Numbered from the stretch's first letter, positions 1-6,105 are shown. The stretch: DNA of 6,105 bases from Candidatus Aminicenantota bacterium (GCA_016933355.1 JAFGBC010000063.1:1-6105), one strand, 5' to 3'. The notes: a model not told the origin generated them from the letters alone. Program-made: numbers and translations.

Positions 1-1395
1 CTCCACGAGATCCGGCTCGACCCGGGGCTGGCCGCGCTTCTCCGCGACCGCGACACCCTGTCGTTCTTCCCGCAGGCGGAGCGCCGCGAATTCCTGAAGA
101 AGTTCGAGGCGTTCTCGACCCGCGGCATCTTCCATGTCCTTCCCCTCCGGGTCGAGAACACGCTCATCGGGGCCCTGGGCATGGGCAAGAAAGCGGACGA
201 CACCTATCTGACCAGCGAAGACTGGGAACTGCTGACGACGATCTCCTCGCCGGTCGCCCTCGCCCTGGAGAACGCGACCCTCTACGACCAGGCCAGCGCC
301 CGGGCCCTGGAACTCGAGCGCCTTAAGGACTACAGCGAGAATATCATCGAAAGCCTGACGGTCGGCGTCGCCGTCCTCGACCAGGCCGGCCGGGTCATCG
401 GCTGGAACCGCGTCCTCGAGGACGTTTTCGCCCTCAAGAAGGCCGCTGTCCTGAACAAAACCCTGTTCCAGGTCCTGGGCGAGCGGACCTTCGCCGCCCT
501 CTTCCCGCCCGACACCCAGCAGGACTTCCGCCTCCTGAGCGAGATCACCCTGGACTCGCCGGACGGCGGCAAGCGGATCTTCGATATCGCCCGCACGCCC
601 CTCTTCGACAACGCGATGAATCCCTACGGGACGATCATCGTCTTCGAGGACACGACCGAGAAGATCCGCCTCCAGCAGCAGCTCCTGACCTCGGAGAAGC
701 TGGCCTCGATTTTTTTTTTTAATGATACGGCGACCACCGAGATCTACACCCCGCTGACCGGGATCTCGAGCTACGTCCAGATGCTCCAGAAGCAGCTGAC
801 CGACAAGCACTACGCCCAGATCCTGGAGAAGATCGAAGCCCAAACCGAACGGGTCGGCCGGATCATCAAGAACCTCCTCGCCTTCGCCCGGAACCCTTCA
901 ACGGCCGCCTTCCATCGGGTCGACCTCAAGGCCTGCGTCCACGAGATCATCTCGCTCATCGACTACAAGCTCAAGACGATGAACATCGCTCTCGAGCTCG
1001 ACCTCCAGCCCGTCCGCCCCGTCTGGGCCCAGGGCGAACGGCTCCAGCAAGTCTTCATCAACATCATCCTCAACGCCCTCGACGCGATGCCCGCCGGCGG
1101 GACGCTCCGCATCGGCCTGGCCGAGGCGGAGCCCGAGGCCGTCGTCCGGATCACCGACAGCGGGACGGGCATCCAGTCCCAGCATCTCCCCCACATCTTC
1201 GACCCCTTCTTCACGACCAAGGGCGTCGGCAAGGGGACGGGGCTGGGGCTGTCGATCAGTTATGCTATAATCAACGAGCATGAAGGCCGGATCAGCGTCG
1301 CGAGCGAGGTCGGCCGCGGCACGACCTTCTCGATCGCGCTTCCGATCGACCCGGCCCGCAAGCCCCGGGCCGCCGCCCGGGTCCAGGACGCCTAG
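1..1395 (+). CDS. Sensor histidine kinase (GAF-PAS-HisKA-HATPase_c), 5'-truncated by window edge, H-box overwritten by adapter
   Basis: The frame is open from base 1, so the gene starts upstream; the first ATG (181) lies inside a GAF domain and is not the start. Of 464 visible residues, about 1-95 are the end of a GAF domain (ending ISSPVALALENATLY), 108-225 a PAS domain (ENIIESLTVGVAVLD...GWN), 226-310 the dimerisation helices, and 345-450 the ATPase domain. The ATPase has an N-box with Asn358, a G1 box DSGTGI (Asp386), an F-box DPFFTTK (401-407) and a G2 box GTGLGLS (412-418). This is the NtrB/AtoS-like architecture of kinases that phosphorylate NtrC-type regulators, and such a regulator follows after three bases. 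No membrane segment is visible in this part. Residues 238-250, where G-x-x-A-A-G-V-A-H-E-I-N-T is expected, read FFFNDTATTEIYT, which is translated adapter; the true gene very probably has an intact His. The sensed signal is unknown. Confidence 0.93.
   Translation, partial: LHEIRLDPGLAALLRDRDTLSFFPQAERREFLKKFEAFSTRGIFHVLPLRVENTLIGALGMGKKADDTYLTSEDWELLTTISSPVALALENATLYDQASARALELERLKDYSENIIESLTVGVAVLDQAGRVIGWNRVLEDVFALKKAAVLNKTLFQVLGERTFAALFPPDTQQDFRLLSEITLDSPDGGKRIFDIARTPLFDNAMNPYGTIIVFEDTTEKIRLQQQLLTSEKLASIFFFNDTATTEIYTPLTGISSYVQMLQKQLTDKHYAQILEKIEAQTERVGRIIKNLLAFARNPSTAAFHRVDLKACVHEIISLIDYKLKTMNIALELDLQPVRPVWAQGERLQQVFINIILNALDAMPAGGTLRIGLAEAEPEAVVRITDSGTGIQSQHLPHIFDPFFTTKGVGKGTGLGLSISYAIINEHEGRISVASEVGRGTTFSIALPIDPARKPRAAARVQDA
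710..749 (+). other. Illumina P5 adapter plus poly-T artefact inside the kinase gene
   Basis: Bases 721-749 equal the 29-base Illumina P5 flow-cell sequence (begins AATGATACGG, ends GATCTACAC) without a mismatch, preceded by eleven T (710-720). The following TruSeq read-1 primer sequence is absent; normal kinase coding sequence resumes at 750. Read on the other strand, this is a read that ran through reverse-complement P5 and off the molecule's end into poly-A, a usual Illumina pattern. The translation FFFNDTATTEIYT is a recognised contaminant string in proteins from draft genomes. The block keeps the reading frame and the normal 13-residue spacing from ASI to PLTG, so gene callers would not notice it. 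The true bases at about 711-749 are unknown. Confidence 0.97.
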
Positions 1396-1398
1396 ACC

Positions 1399-2787
1399 AT
1401 GAGCGCCAAGGGACGCATTCACATCATCGACGACGAGCCCGTCATCCACGACGTCCTCGGCCAGTTCCTGACCTCGGAGGGTTACGAGGTCGAGCTCTCG
1501 TCCTCGGGAGCCGAGGGCCTGGCCAAGCACGACGGCGGCGAGTTCGACCTCGTCCTGCTCGACCTCCTGATGCCCGAGATGGACGGTCTGACCGTCCTGA
1601 GCGAGCTGCGCAAGATCGACCCCTGGGCCGTCGTCGTCATCATCACCGCCTACGCTTCGGTCGACTCGGCCATCGCCGCCATGAAGAGCGGCGCCTACGA
1701 CTACGTCCAGAAGCCGTTCAAGCACGAGGACCTTCTCCTGACCGTCGAGCGGGCGCTCAGCCACAAGCGCCTGACCGAGGAGAACCTCCGGCTCAAGGAC
1801 GAGCTCAAGCGCAAGTTCAGCTTCGACGCCCTGATCGGGAAAAGCCGGCCGATGGTCCGCGTCTTCGAGTGCATCCAGGCGGCCGCCCCGAGCCGGTCGA
1901 CGATCCTGATCCAGGGCGAGAGCGGCACCGGCAAGGAGCTCGTCGCCAAAGCCGTCCACCAGAACTCGGACCGGGCCGACGGCCCGTTCGTGACCGTCAA
2001 CAGCGGGTCGCTGCCGCCCGACCTCCTCGAGAGCCATCTCTTCGGCCACGTCAGGGGGGCCTTCACCGGGGCCGTCAGCCAGAAGAAGGGCCTGTTCGAG
2101 GCGGCCGACCGGGGAACGATCTTCTTCGACGAGATCTCCTCGGTCAACCTCGAGACCCAGGCCAAGCTTCTCCGCGTCATGCAGGAGCGCGAGTTCATGC
2201 GCCTGGGCGGGACCAAGACGATCAAGGTCGACGTCCGGATCATCGCCGCCACCAACACCGACCTCGAGGAGCTCATCGGCCAGAAGGCCTTCCGCAAGGA
2301 CCTCTTCTACCGCCTGAACGTCATCAAGATCGAGCTCCCCCCGCTGCGCGACCGGAAGGACGATATCCCCCTCCTCGTCAAGCACTTCGTCGAGGTCTAC
2401 GCCCGCGAGAATGACAAGGAGATCGAGGCGGTCAGCCAGGACGTCCTGGAGCTCCTCCTCGACTACAATTGGCCGGGGAACATCCGCGAGCTTGAGAACC
2501 TCATCGAACGGGCGGTCGTCCTCTCCCGATCCCGGCTCATCACCCGCGACAACCTGCCGTCGTTCCTGCTCCACGACAGCGGAGAGCCGGCCGCGGCCGG
2601 GAGCGGCGAAGCGGCGGGGATGTCCCTCCGCGACCAGCTCCAGGATTTCCAGAAGAAGGTCATCCTGTCCACGCTCAGAAAAACGAAGGGCGTCCAGAAC
2701 CAGGCCGCCCGGGCGCTCGGGCTCAAGCCGACGACCCTCAACGAGATGATCAAGCGGCTCAAGATCGACATCCGCCAGATCCCCTAA
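1399..2787 (+). CDS. NtrC-family sigma54-dependent response regulator
   Basis: A 462-residue activator of sigma54 RNA polymerase with the full three-domain layout. The receiver domain (about 5-120) has acidic residues Asp11, Asp12 and Glu13, phosphoacceptor Asp55 (LLDLLMPEMDG), Thr83 and Lys105. A charged, probably coiled linker covers about 120-142. The AAA+ domain (about 145-375) has Walker A GESGTGKE (173-180), the sigma54-contacting GAFTGA loop intact at 220-225, Walker B GTIFFDE (239-245), arginine-finger candidates Arg299 and Arg305, and sensor II NWPGNIRELEN (357-367). After a Gly/Ala-rich linker (about 395-407), a Fis-type HTH fills 411-462 (NQAARALGLKPTTLNEMIKR). Every residue needed for phosphorylation, ATP hydrolysis and sigma54 contact is present, so it should be functional. 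Its ATG lies three bases after the kinase stop, with AGGA ten bases upstream, which fixes the start and implies co-transcription. Target genes are not shown directly; the sigma54 promoter at 5491-5508 is the obvious candidate. Confidence 0.96.
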   Translation: MSAKGRIHIIDDEPVIHDVLGQFLTSEGYEVELSSSGAEGLAKHDGGEFDLVLLDLLMPEMDGLTVLSELRKIDPWAVVVIITAYASVDSAIAAMKSGAYDYVQKPFKHEDLLLTVERALSHKRLTEENLRLKDELKRKFSFDALIGKSRPMVRVFECIQAAAPSRSTILIQGESGTGKELVAKAVHQNSDRADGPFVTVNSGSLPPDLLESHLFGHVRGAFTGAVSQKKGLFEAADRGTIFFDEISSVNLETQAKLLRVMQEREFMRLGGTKTIKVDVRIIAATNTDLEELIGQKAFRKDLFYRLNVIKIELPPLRDRKDDIPLLVKHFVEVYARENDKEIEAVSQDVLELLLDYNWPGNIRELENLIERAVVLSRSRLITRDNLPSFLLHDSGEPAAAGSGEAAGMSLRDQLQDFQKKVILSTLRKTKGVQNQAARALGLKPTTLNEMIKRLKIDIRQIP

Positions 2788-2808
2788 TTACACATCTCGC
2801 TCGCAGCG

Positions 2809-2822
2809 GGCCGCCGGCGGCC
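2809..2822. terminator. GC palindrome between convergent genes, possible weak bidirectional terminator
   Basis: The 38-base gap between the regulator stop and the peptidase stop contains a perfect 14-base palindrome, GGCCGCCGGCGGCC. As RNA it could fold into a five-pair GC stem with a four-base loop on either strand. The position between convergent genes suits a shared terminator, but no T-run follows on either side, and GC-rich palindromes arise by chance in such DNA. This is a tentative call. Confidence 0.25.
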
Positions 2823-2825
2823 GCG

Positions 2826-5465
2826 TCAGTCGCGAAAACGGCCGGGAACCGCCTTATGGGGGTTGACGACGATCCGGCCGGGCTTGGCGCCGACCGGGAA
2901 GCGGAACGTCTGGACCGGCTGGTCGACGACGACCGTCTCGGACCGCGTCCGGCCGCCCTCGCGCCATTCGATCCGGAGCGGGAAGACGAATGTCTCGCCG
3001 GACTGGCGGACGGCGACCCGAACCTCGGTGCCGTCGGGCGTCTCGACGACCTGGCGCGTCGTGCGGACGTCGGGCAGGGCGTGGCTCGAGAACCAGGGGG
3101 CGAAGAACGCGCCCAGGTCCCGGCCGGCCCGCGCCTCGATCACCCGGCGCAGGTCGAAGGTCCGGGCCAGCCGGCCCTGGAACTTCTCCTGGAACTCGCG
3201 GAGGGCCCCGAACAGAACGTCCTCGCCGCAGAGGTCGAGAAGCATGTTCATGACCAGGGCAGCCTTGTTGTAGATGACGGCCTGGTAGGCCTCGAAGTCG
3301 AGGATGGACAGCCGCGAGCCGAGGTTGATCGGGCCGAAGACCGACTTCCGCTCCGTCCAGGTCGAGAGCTTCTTGAGGATGTCGTGGAAGGCGGCTTCGC
3401 CGTGCCTCTTGCGGAGGTAGAGGATGGACGCGAACTGAGCCATCCCCTCGCTCAGCCACTGGTCGCGGTAGGACCCCCAGGTCACGTTCTGCCCCCACCA
3501 TTGATGGGCGATCTCGTGGGACAGAAAATAGTCCTTCCAGCGCGAGAGGTCGACCGGGCTCTCCACGTTGAGGAACATCACGCGCCCGGGCGGCAGCGGG
3601 ATCTCGTTGATGACGATGAACGAGGCCGGGCTGTGTCCTCCGGCGGCCGGCCAGATGCGGTGGACGATCCCGAGCTTCTCGTAGGGAAAGGGGCCGAAGC
3701 GCTCCTCGAAAAACCCGATGATGTCCCGCGCCGCCGAGAAGACGTCGGTCCGGAAGTCGCGGGACTCGGAGGAGAAGAGGGTCTGGATCGGGAGCGGATC
3801 GTCCGTCTCCGGCCCCTTGAGGAAGCGCCCGGCGATGAAAGCCAAGTATTTGACGGGGGTTCGGGTCACGAAGCGATAGACGCCGCTTCCGACGGCGTCC
3901 AGGTCTTCAACCCGCTCCAGGCCGCTGATCTCGCCCCGCTCCTTCAGCTCGCCGCTGGCGACGCATTTGTAGTCGGGGGGGAGAATGACCTTGAGGTCGC
4001 CCAGGAAATAATCGTCGGCGGGGGCCGCCGGATACCAGCCGGAGGCCTGGCTGTAGAGAACGCTGTCGAAGCTGATCGGGCTGAGGATGATCGAGTCCGT
4101 CATCTGAGGGCCGGCGACGACGTCGACCGACTGCAGGGCCGGCTGGAGCCGCCCCCGGTAGATCACCGTCACCGCCGTCAGGACGTCCTTGGCGGGCGGG
4201 TCGACCAGATAGACATACAGGGTTTGGCGGAGCTTGTCCTGGGTGTAGAACAGCTCGCGTCCGGCATCGTCGAAGATCTTCAGGATCTCAAGCGCCGGGT
4301 TGAGCTTGAGCTTGAGGACGTCGAGCCGTTCGACCTTGGGGACGAGCTCGAGGCGGGCCCGGGCCGAAAGGAAATAAGAGCGCGGCTTGAGATCGACCTC
4401 GACCTGCGTCCGGACGATGTCGTAGCGCTCTCCGAACGAGATGAACATCCGCTTCCGGCCGTCCTCGGCCGGCGGCGTGTAGAGGGAGACGATCCGGCTG
4501 CCGTCCGAATCGTAAACATTGACTTCGTCCTCGCCGAAGGGCGAATAGATGTAGGTCAGCCCGCCGACGCGGTCGCCCCGCATATCGAGCGCGACCTCTT
4601 CCCCCTGGGGCAGGAAGGAGAACAGTTCGCCCGTCATCGAATTCTCGATCGTGAACGAGCGGGGATAGTATCGGGTGAAGAGGGCGGCCGCCCGCTCCAG
4701 CTCGGCCTTGAGGACGGGACGGCCGGCCGGGGCGGGGAGGATCCGAACCTTGTCCCGGAAGAACTGGTTCGAGCCGCGCAGGAACAGGAACCCGATCCGG
4801 TCCGCGATCCGATCCCTCTTGTAGAAGAGCTCGAGCTGATGGCGCTCGGCCGGGTCGGAGGGCGTGAACTGGACCCGGCCCGTCCCGATGACGAGGAGGG
4901 CCGTATCGAGATCGGGGATGTTGTCGTAGAAGACGAGGGCGTTCTCGAAGGCAATCTTGATGTCGACGTGCTCGACCTCCACCGAGGCGACCCGCTCGAC
5001 CCGGTCCGAGGGGATCTGGATCCGGTACAAGTTCTGGAGGACGCCGGCCGTCGTCTTGGCGGCGATCTGCCAGCCGTCGCCGTCCCGGACGACGTCGCAC
5101 AGCCAGGTTTCGAACATCCCCGAGAAGTCGTTTTGGTAGAGCGCCTGGAACCCGACCCTGACCGAGGGGCCCGGAGCGGCCGGCTGCGGGATCCGCAGGA
5201 GCTTGACCGAGGTCATCCCGAAGGTCCCGAAGAAATCGTCCTGGGTGAGCCTCTCCCGTTCCCGGAGCTCGGGAGCGTAATGTTCGAGGTACCGGTCGAG
5301 ATCGCGGGCTTCGATGGCCTTCTGGAAGCCCGCCAGGAATTCGTCGAGGGTTTGCTCGGCCGCGCCGGGGCCCGCGGCGGCCGCGGCGACGAGGCCGAGG
5401 CACGCCGAGAGGATGAGGGCTGAGATTCTGCGCCTTCCTTGCGCGACCGTCCGGCCCGGCGCCAT
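2826..5465 (-). CDS. Exported M1-family-like zinc metallopeptidase with NTF2-like N-terminal domain
   Basis: An 879-residue protein, predicted to be exported. A basic start (RRR 11-13) and a hydrophobic stretch (14-31) form a signal peptide, with likely cleavage near GAA-EQ at 36/37. L19-S20-A21-C22 also fits a lipobox, but the hydrophobic run before Cys22 is short, so lipidation is less likely. About 38-150 resembles an NTF2/SnoaL-like domain; 150-360 is beta-rich and not assigned; 365-545 resembles the M1 N-terminal beta domain; 575-795 is the gluzincin core; 800-875 is a C-terminal beta domain. The zinc site HEIAH (650-654) is followed after exactly 18 residues by Glu673, and Tyr732 (IYNKAAL) matches the M1 transition-state Tyr. 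The usual GXMEN motif is missing: the equivalent stretch reads AAGGHSPASF (607-616). It should be a zinc peptidase acting outside the cytoplasm, but aminopeptidase activity is not assured. AGAGGGA, seven bases before the ATG, supports this start. A sigma54 promoter lies just upstream. Confidence 0.9.
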   Translation of the reverse strand: MAPGRTVAQGRRRISALILSACLGLVAAAAAGPGAAEQTLDEFLAGFQKAIEARDLDRYLEHYAPELRERERLTQDDFFGTFGMTSVKLLRIPQPAAPGPSVRVGFQALYQNDFSGMFETWLCDVVRDGDGWQIAAKTTAGVLQNLYRIQIPSDRVERVASVEVEHVDIKIAFENALVFYDNIPDLDTALLVIGTGRVQFTPSDPAERHQLELFYKRDRIADRIGFLFLRGSNQFFRDKVRILPAPAGRPVLKAELERAAALFTRYYPRSFTIENSMTGELFSFLPQGEEVALDMRGDRVGGLTYIYSPFGEDEVNVYDSDGSRIVSLYTPPAEDGRKRMFISFGERYDIVRTQVEVDLKPRSYFLSARARLELVPKVERLDVLKLKLNPALEILKIFDDAGRELFYTQDKLRQTLYVYLVDPPAKDVLTAVTVIYRGRLQPALQSVDVVAGPQMTDSIILSPISFDSVLYSQASGWYPAAPADDYFLGDLKVILPPDYKCVASGELKERGEISGLERVEDLDAVGSGVYRFVTRTPVKYLAFIAGRFLKGPETDDPLPIQTLFSSESRDFRTDVFSAARDIIGFFEERFGPFPYEKLGIVHRIWPAAGGHSPASFIVINEIPLPPGRVMFLNVESPVDLSRWKDYFLSHEIAHQWWGQNVTWGSYRDQWLSEGMAQFASILYLRKRHGEAAFHDILKKLSTWTERKSVFGPINLGSRLSILDFEAYQAVIYNKAALVMNMLLDLCGEDVLFGALREFQEKFQGRLARTFDLRRVIEARAGRDLGAFFAPWFSSHALPDVRTTRQVVETPDGTEVRVAVRQSGETFVFPLRIEWREGGRTRSETVVVDQPVQTFRFPVGAKPGRIVVNPHKAVPGRFRD

Positions 5466-5471
5466 TTCATG

Positions 5472-5478
5472 TCCCTCT
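5472..5478 (-). promoter_or_regulatory. Ribosome binding site of the M1-like peptidase
   Basis: On the minus strand AGAGGGA precedes the ATG at 5465-5463. From its last G the spacing is seven bases, normal for a Shine-Dalgarno site. A second ATG at 5470-5468 lies too close to this site and opens a different frame of only 85 codons, so the site decides for the 879-residue start. Confidence 0.65.
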
Positions 5479-5490
5479 GAGGATTTGGAT

Positions 5491-5508
5491 AAGCATGAAA
5501 TGTGCCAA
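5491..5508 (-). promoter_or_regulatory. Sigma54 (-24/-12) promoter of the M1-like peptidase
   Basis: The minus strand reads TTGGCACATTTCATGCTT from 5508 to 5491. The sigma54 consensus is TGGCAC-N5-TTGCW, with invariant GG at -24 and GC at -12 separated by ten bases. Here GG is 5506-5505 and GC is 5494-5493, with exactly ten bases between; TGGCAC matches at all six positions and ATGCT at four of five. The predicted start of transcription is near 5481, giving a leader of about 15 bases that just holds the ribosome binding site. Such promoters are silent without an NtrC-type activator, and one is encoded in this window. No convincing sigma70 -10/-35 pair is visible here. Confidence 0.75.
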
Positions 5509-5560
5509 CGAAAGATTCCGGACCGGCCCTCCTTTTCCCCCGAAGACCACTACGCCTCCG

Positions 5561-5582
5561 GCCGGGGTTCCTTGCCGGGGTT
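5561..5582. repeat. Short direct repeats in the speH-peptidase gap
   Basis: GCCGGGGTT occurs at 5561-5569 and again at 5574-5582, a period of 13 bases. The overlapping ten-mer TCCTTGCCGG (5569-5578) recurs at 5619-5628. The repeats are too short and GC-rich to assign a function; they lie between the candidate enhancer and the sigma54 promoter, where a bending protein or extra regulator site could sit. The remainder of the gap, 5510-5560, shows nothing I recognise. Confidence 0.3.
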
Positions 5583-5590
5583 TTGGAGAA

Positions 5591-5609
5591 GCGTAAACAT
5601 CCTTTACGC
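5591..5609. promoter_or_regulatory. Inverted repeat GCGTAAA-N5-TTTACGC, candidate enhancer site for the NtrC-type regulator
   Basis: A perfect 7-base inverted repeat (5591-5597 and 5603-5609) around a five-base centre, 19 bases in all. Its AT-rich inner half-sites stand out in a GC-rich setting. Its centre at 5600 is about 119 bases upstream of the predicted sigma54 start, within the usual range for activator sites of this class. The size and 5-base spacing resemble NtrC-type sites, which bind a dimer of Fis-type HTH domains. Alternatively, as RNA it would make a 7-pair hairpin downstream of speH, but no T-run follows on the minus strand. Assignment to the regulator at 1399-2787 is inference. 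Confidence 0.55.
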
Positions 5610-5630
5610 CGGCCCTGCTCCTTGCCGGCG
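5607..5630 (-). repeat. GC inverted repeat downstream of speH, possible terminator hairpin
   Basis: CGCCGGC (5607-5613) and GCCGGCG (5624-5630) can pair as a seven-pair GC stem with a ten-base loop. It begins about 18 bases after the speH stop, so it may help end the speH transcript, but no U-tract follows. It shares bases 5607-5609 with the neighbouring GCGTAAA dyad, so the two structures cannot form fully at once in RNA. Confidence 0.35.
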
Positions 5631-5647
5631 GCTGCCTGACGGCGAGC

Positions 5648-6085
5648 TTACTTCTTCGACCCGCCCTTCTTGAGCTTTTCTTCCCAGGTGACGAAGCTGT
5701 GGTAATAGATTTGATCGCCTTCGTCGAGGCCCCGAGTAATTTCGGTGATGTGGGAGGTCTCCGCCCCGAACGCCTCGACGGCATAAATCACGGCCTTCTC
5801 AGGATCGATCGTGCTCCCGCAGGTATAAATATCCAGGGCGCCATAGCCCTTTTCGGGCCAGGTATGAGTCGAGATATGGGACTCGGAGATGACGACGACG
5901 CCGCTCACGCCGTTGGGCGGGAAACGGCTGAAGGAGATCGCCCAGACTTGGGCTCCGGCGATCTCGGCGGCTTTAACCAGGATCTCCTGGACTTTCTCGA
6001 CGCTGCCGATGATCTTGGGATCGCAGCCGGAAGACTCCACGATGTAATGATGGCCGATCGGATCATGAACCTTCTTGCTGGGCAT
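5648..6085 (-). CDS. speH: S-adenosylmethionine decarboxylase proenzyme (bacterial class 1B)
   Basis: A 145-residue pyruvoyl enzyme of the short Bacillus/Thermotoga type. It decarboxylates S-adenosylmethionine in the cytosol to give the aminopropyl donor for spermidine synthesis. The diagnostic stretch SESHISTHTWPEKGYG (67-82) is intact: self-cleavage is expected between Glu68 and Ser69, turning Ser69 into the pyruvoyl group. His74 and Cys89 sit 5 and 20 residues further on, as His68 and Cys83 do relative to Ser63 in the Thermotoga maritima enzyme. The N-terminal GHHYIVESSGCD (11-22) is also typical of the family; the Lys-rich tail (136-145) is an ordinary variable end. The ATG has a strong AAGGAG site six bases upstream. 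The promoter and any partner such as spermidine synthase (speE) would lie beyond the right edge. The gap of 182 bases to the peptidase, with its own promoter, argues for separate control. Confidence 0.96.
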   Translation of the reverse strand: MPSKKVHDPIGHHYIVESSGCDPKIIGSVEKVQEILVKAAEIAGAQVWAISFSRFPPNGVSGVVVISESHISTHTWPEKGYGALDIYTCGSTIDPEKAVIYAVEAFGAETSHITEITRGLDEGDQIYYHSFVTWEEKLKKGGSKK

Positions 6086-6091
6086 GTCCCG

Positions 6092-6097
6092 CTCCTT
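6092..6097 (-). promoter_or_regulatory. Ribosome binding site of speH
   Basis: A near-perfect Shine-Dalgarno AAGGAG on the minus strand, six bases before the speH ATG (6085-6083), which fixes that start. Only eight more bases are available before the window ends, so no promoter can be judged. Confidence 0.8.
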
Positions 6098-6105
6098 GCC
6101 GAGAA

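Noticed and set aside
181..183. ATG at 181 as the kinase start
   Set aside because: The same frame is open to base 1 and encodes the middle of a GAF domain; there is no ribosome site before 181.
712..750. A novel His-less H-box or degenerate pseudokinase in the sensor kinase
   Set aside because: The residues are the exact translation of T-run plus Illumina P5; all ATPase motifs are intact, so loss of the His is a data error.
898..2574. A 558-codon open frame on the minus strand under the kinase and regulator
   Set aside because: It is the antisense shadow of GC-rich genes: Asp/Glu/Leu-Gly-rich, low complexity, no domain, and opposite two well-supported proteins.
2856..5423. An 855-codon open frame on the plus strand opposite the peptidase
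   Set aside because: Its composition (Glu/Asp/Arg/Gly/Val runs) is typical of antisense shadows, while the opposite frame has signal peptide, zinc motif and ribosome site.
5213..5470. A start at 5470 on the minus strand (85 codons)
   Set aside because: It is in another frame from the peptidase, Ser/Arg-rich without a domain, and its ATG is too close to the AGAGGGA site.
5487..5508. A sigma70 promoter (TTGGCA as -35) before the peptidase
   Set aside because: At 17 bases downstream the hexamer is AATCCT, a poor -10; the same bases fit the sigma54 consensus far better.
5314..5673. A 119-codon plus-strand frame across the gap between peptidase and speH
   Set aside because: It has no recognisable domain or ribosome site, overlaps the 5' end of the peptidase and the 3' end of speH, and runs through the promoter region.

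Overview
The window is GC-rich (by eye above 60%) and carries four genes in two convergent groups. It looks like part of a draft or metagenome-assembled genome of a free-living, Gram-negative-type bacterium. The GC-skewed codon use, the NtrC-type two-component pair and a large exported M1-type peptidase with an NTF2-like N-terminus would suit Acidobacteriota/Aminicenantota-like lineages. That placement is inference only.

Plus strand, 1-2787: a sensor histidine kinase, cut off by the left edge of the window (GAF - PAS - dimerisation/H-box - ATPase), is followed three bases after its stop by an NtrC-family response regulator (receiver - sigma54-interacting AAA+ - Fis-type HTH). The pair is almost certainly one operon and one signalling system. 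Inside the kinase, exactly where the phosphoacceptor H-box should be, bases 710-749 are a T-run plus a perfect 29-base copy of the Illumina P5 adapter. The missing catalytic histidine is therefore a sequencing or assembly artefact, not biology.

Minus strand, 6105-2826: an S-adenosylmethionine decarboxylase proenzyme (speH, spermidine synthesis), then a gap of 182 bases, then a large exported M1-family-like zinc metallopeptidase. The gap is not empty. It holds a near-consensus sigma54 (-24/-12) promoter pointing into the peptidase gene. About 119 bases upstream of the predicted transcription start it also has a perfect 7-5-7 inverted repeat, GCGTAAA-N5-TTTACGC, placed and built like an NtrC-type enhancer site.

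Taken together, the window suggests a self-contained regulatory unit: the kinase senses an unknown signal, the NtrC-type regulator binds the upstream dyad, and sigma54 polymerase transcribes the neighbouring exported peptidase. The promoter and dyad are seen in the sequence; that this particular regulator controls them is inferred from proximity and matching mechanism. The peptidase keeps the zinc site and catalytic Tyr but has no recognisable GXMEN exopeptidase motif, so its specificity is open. I saw no tRNA, rRNA, CRISPR array, insertion sequence or origin.
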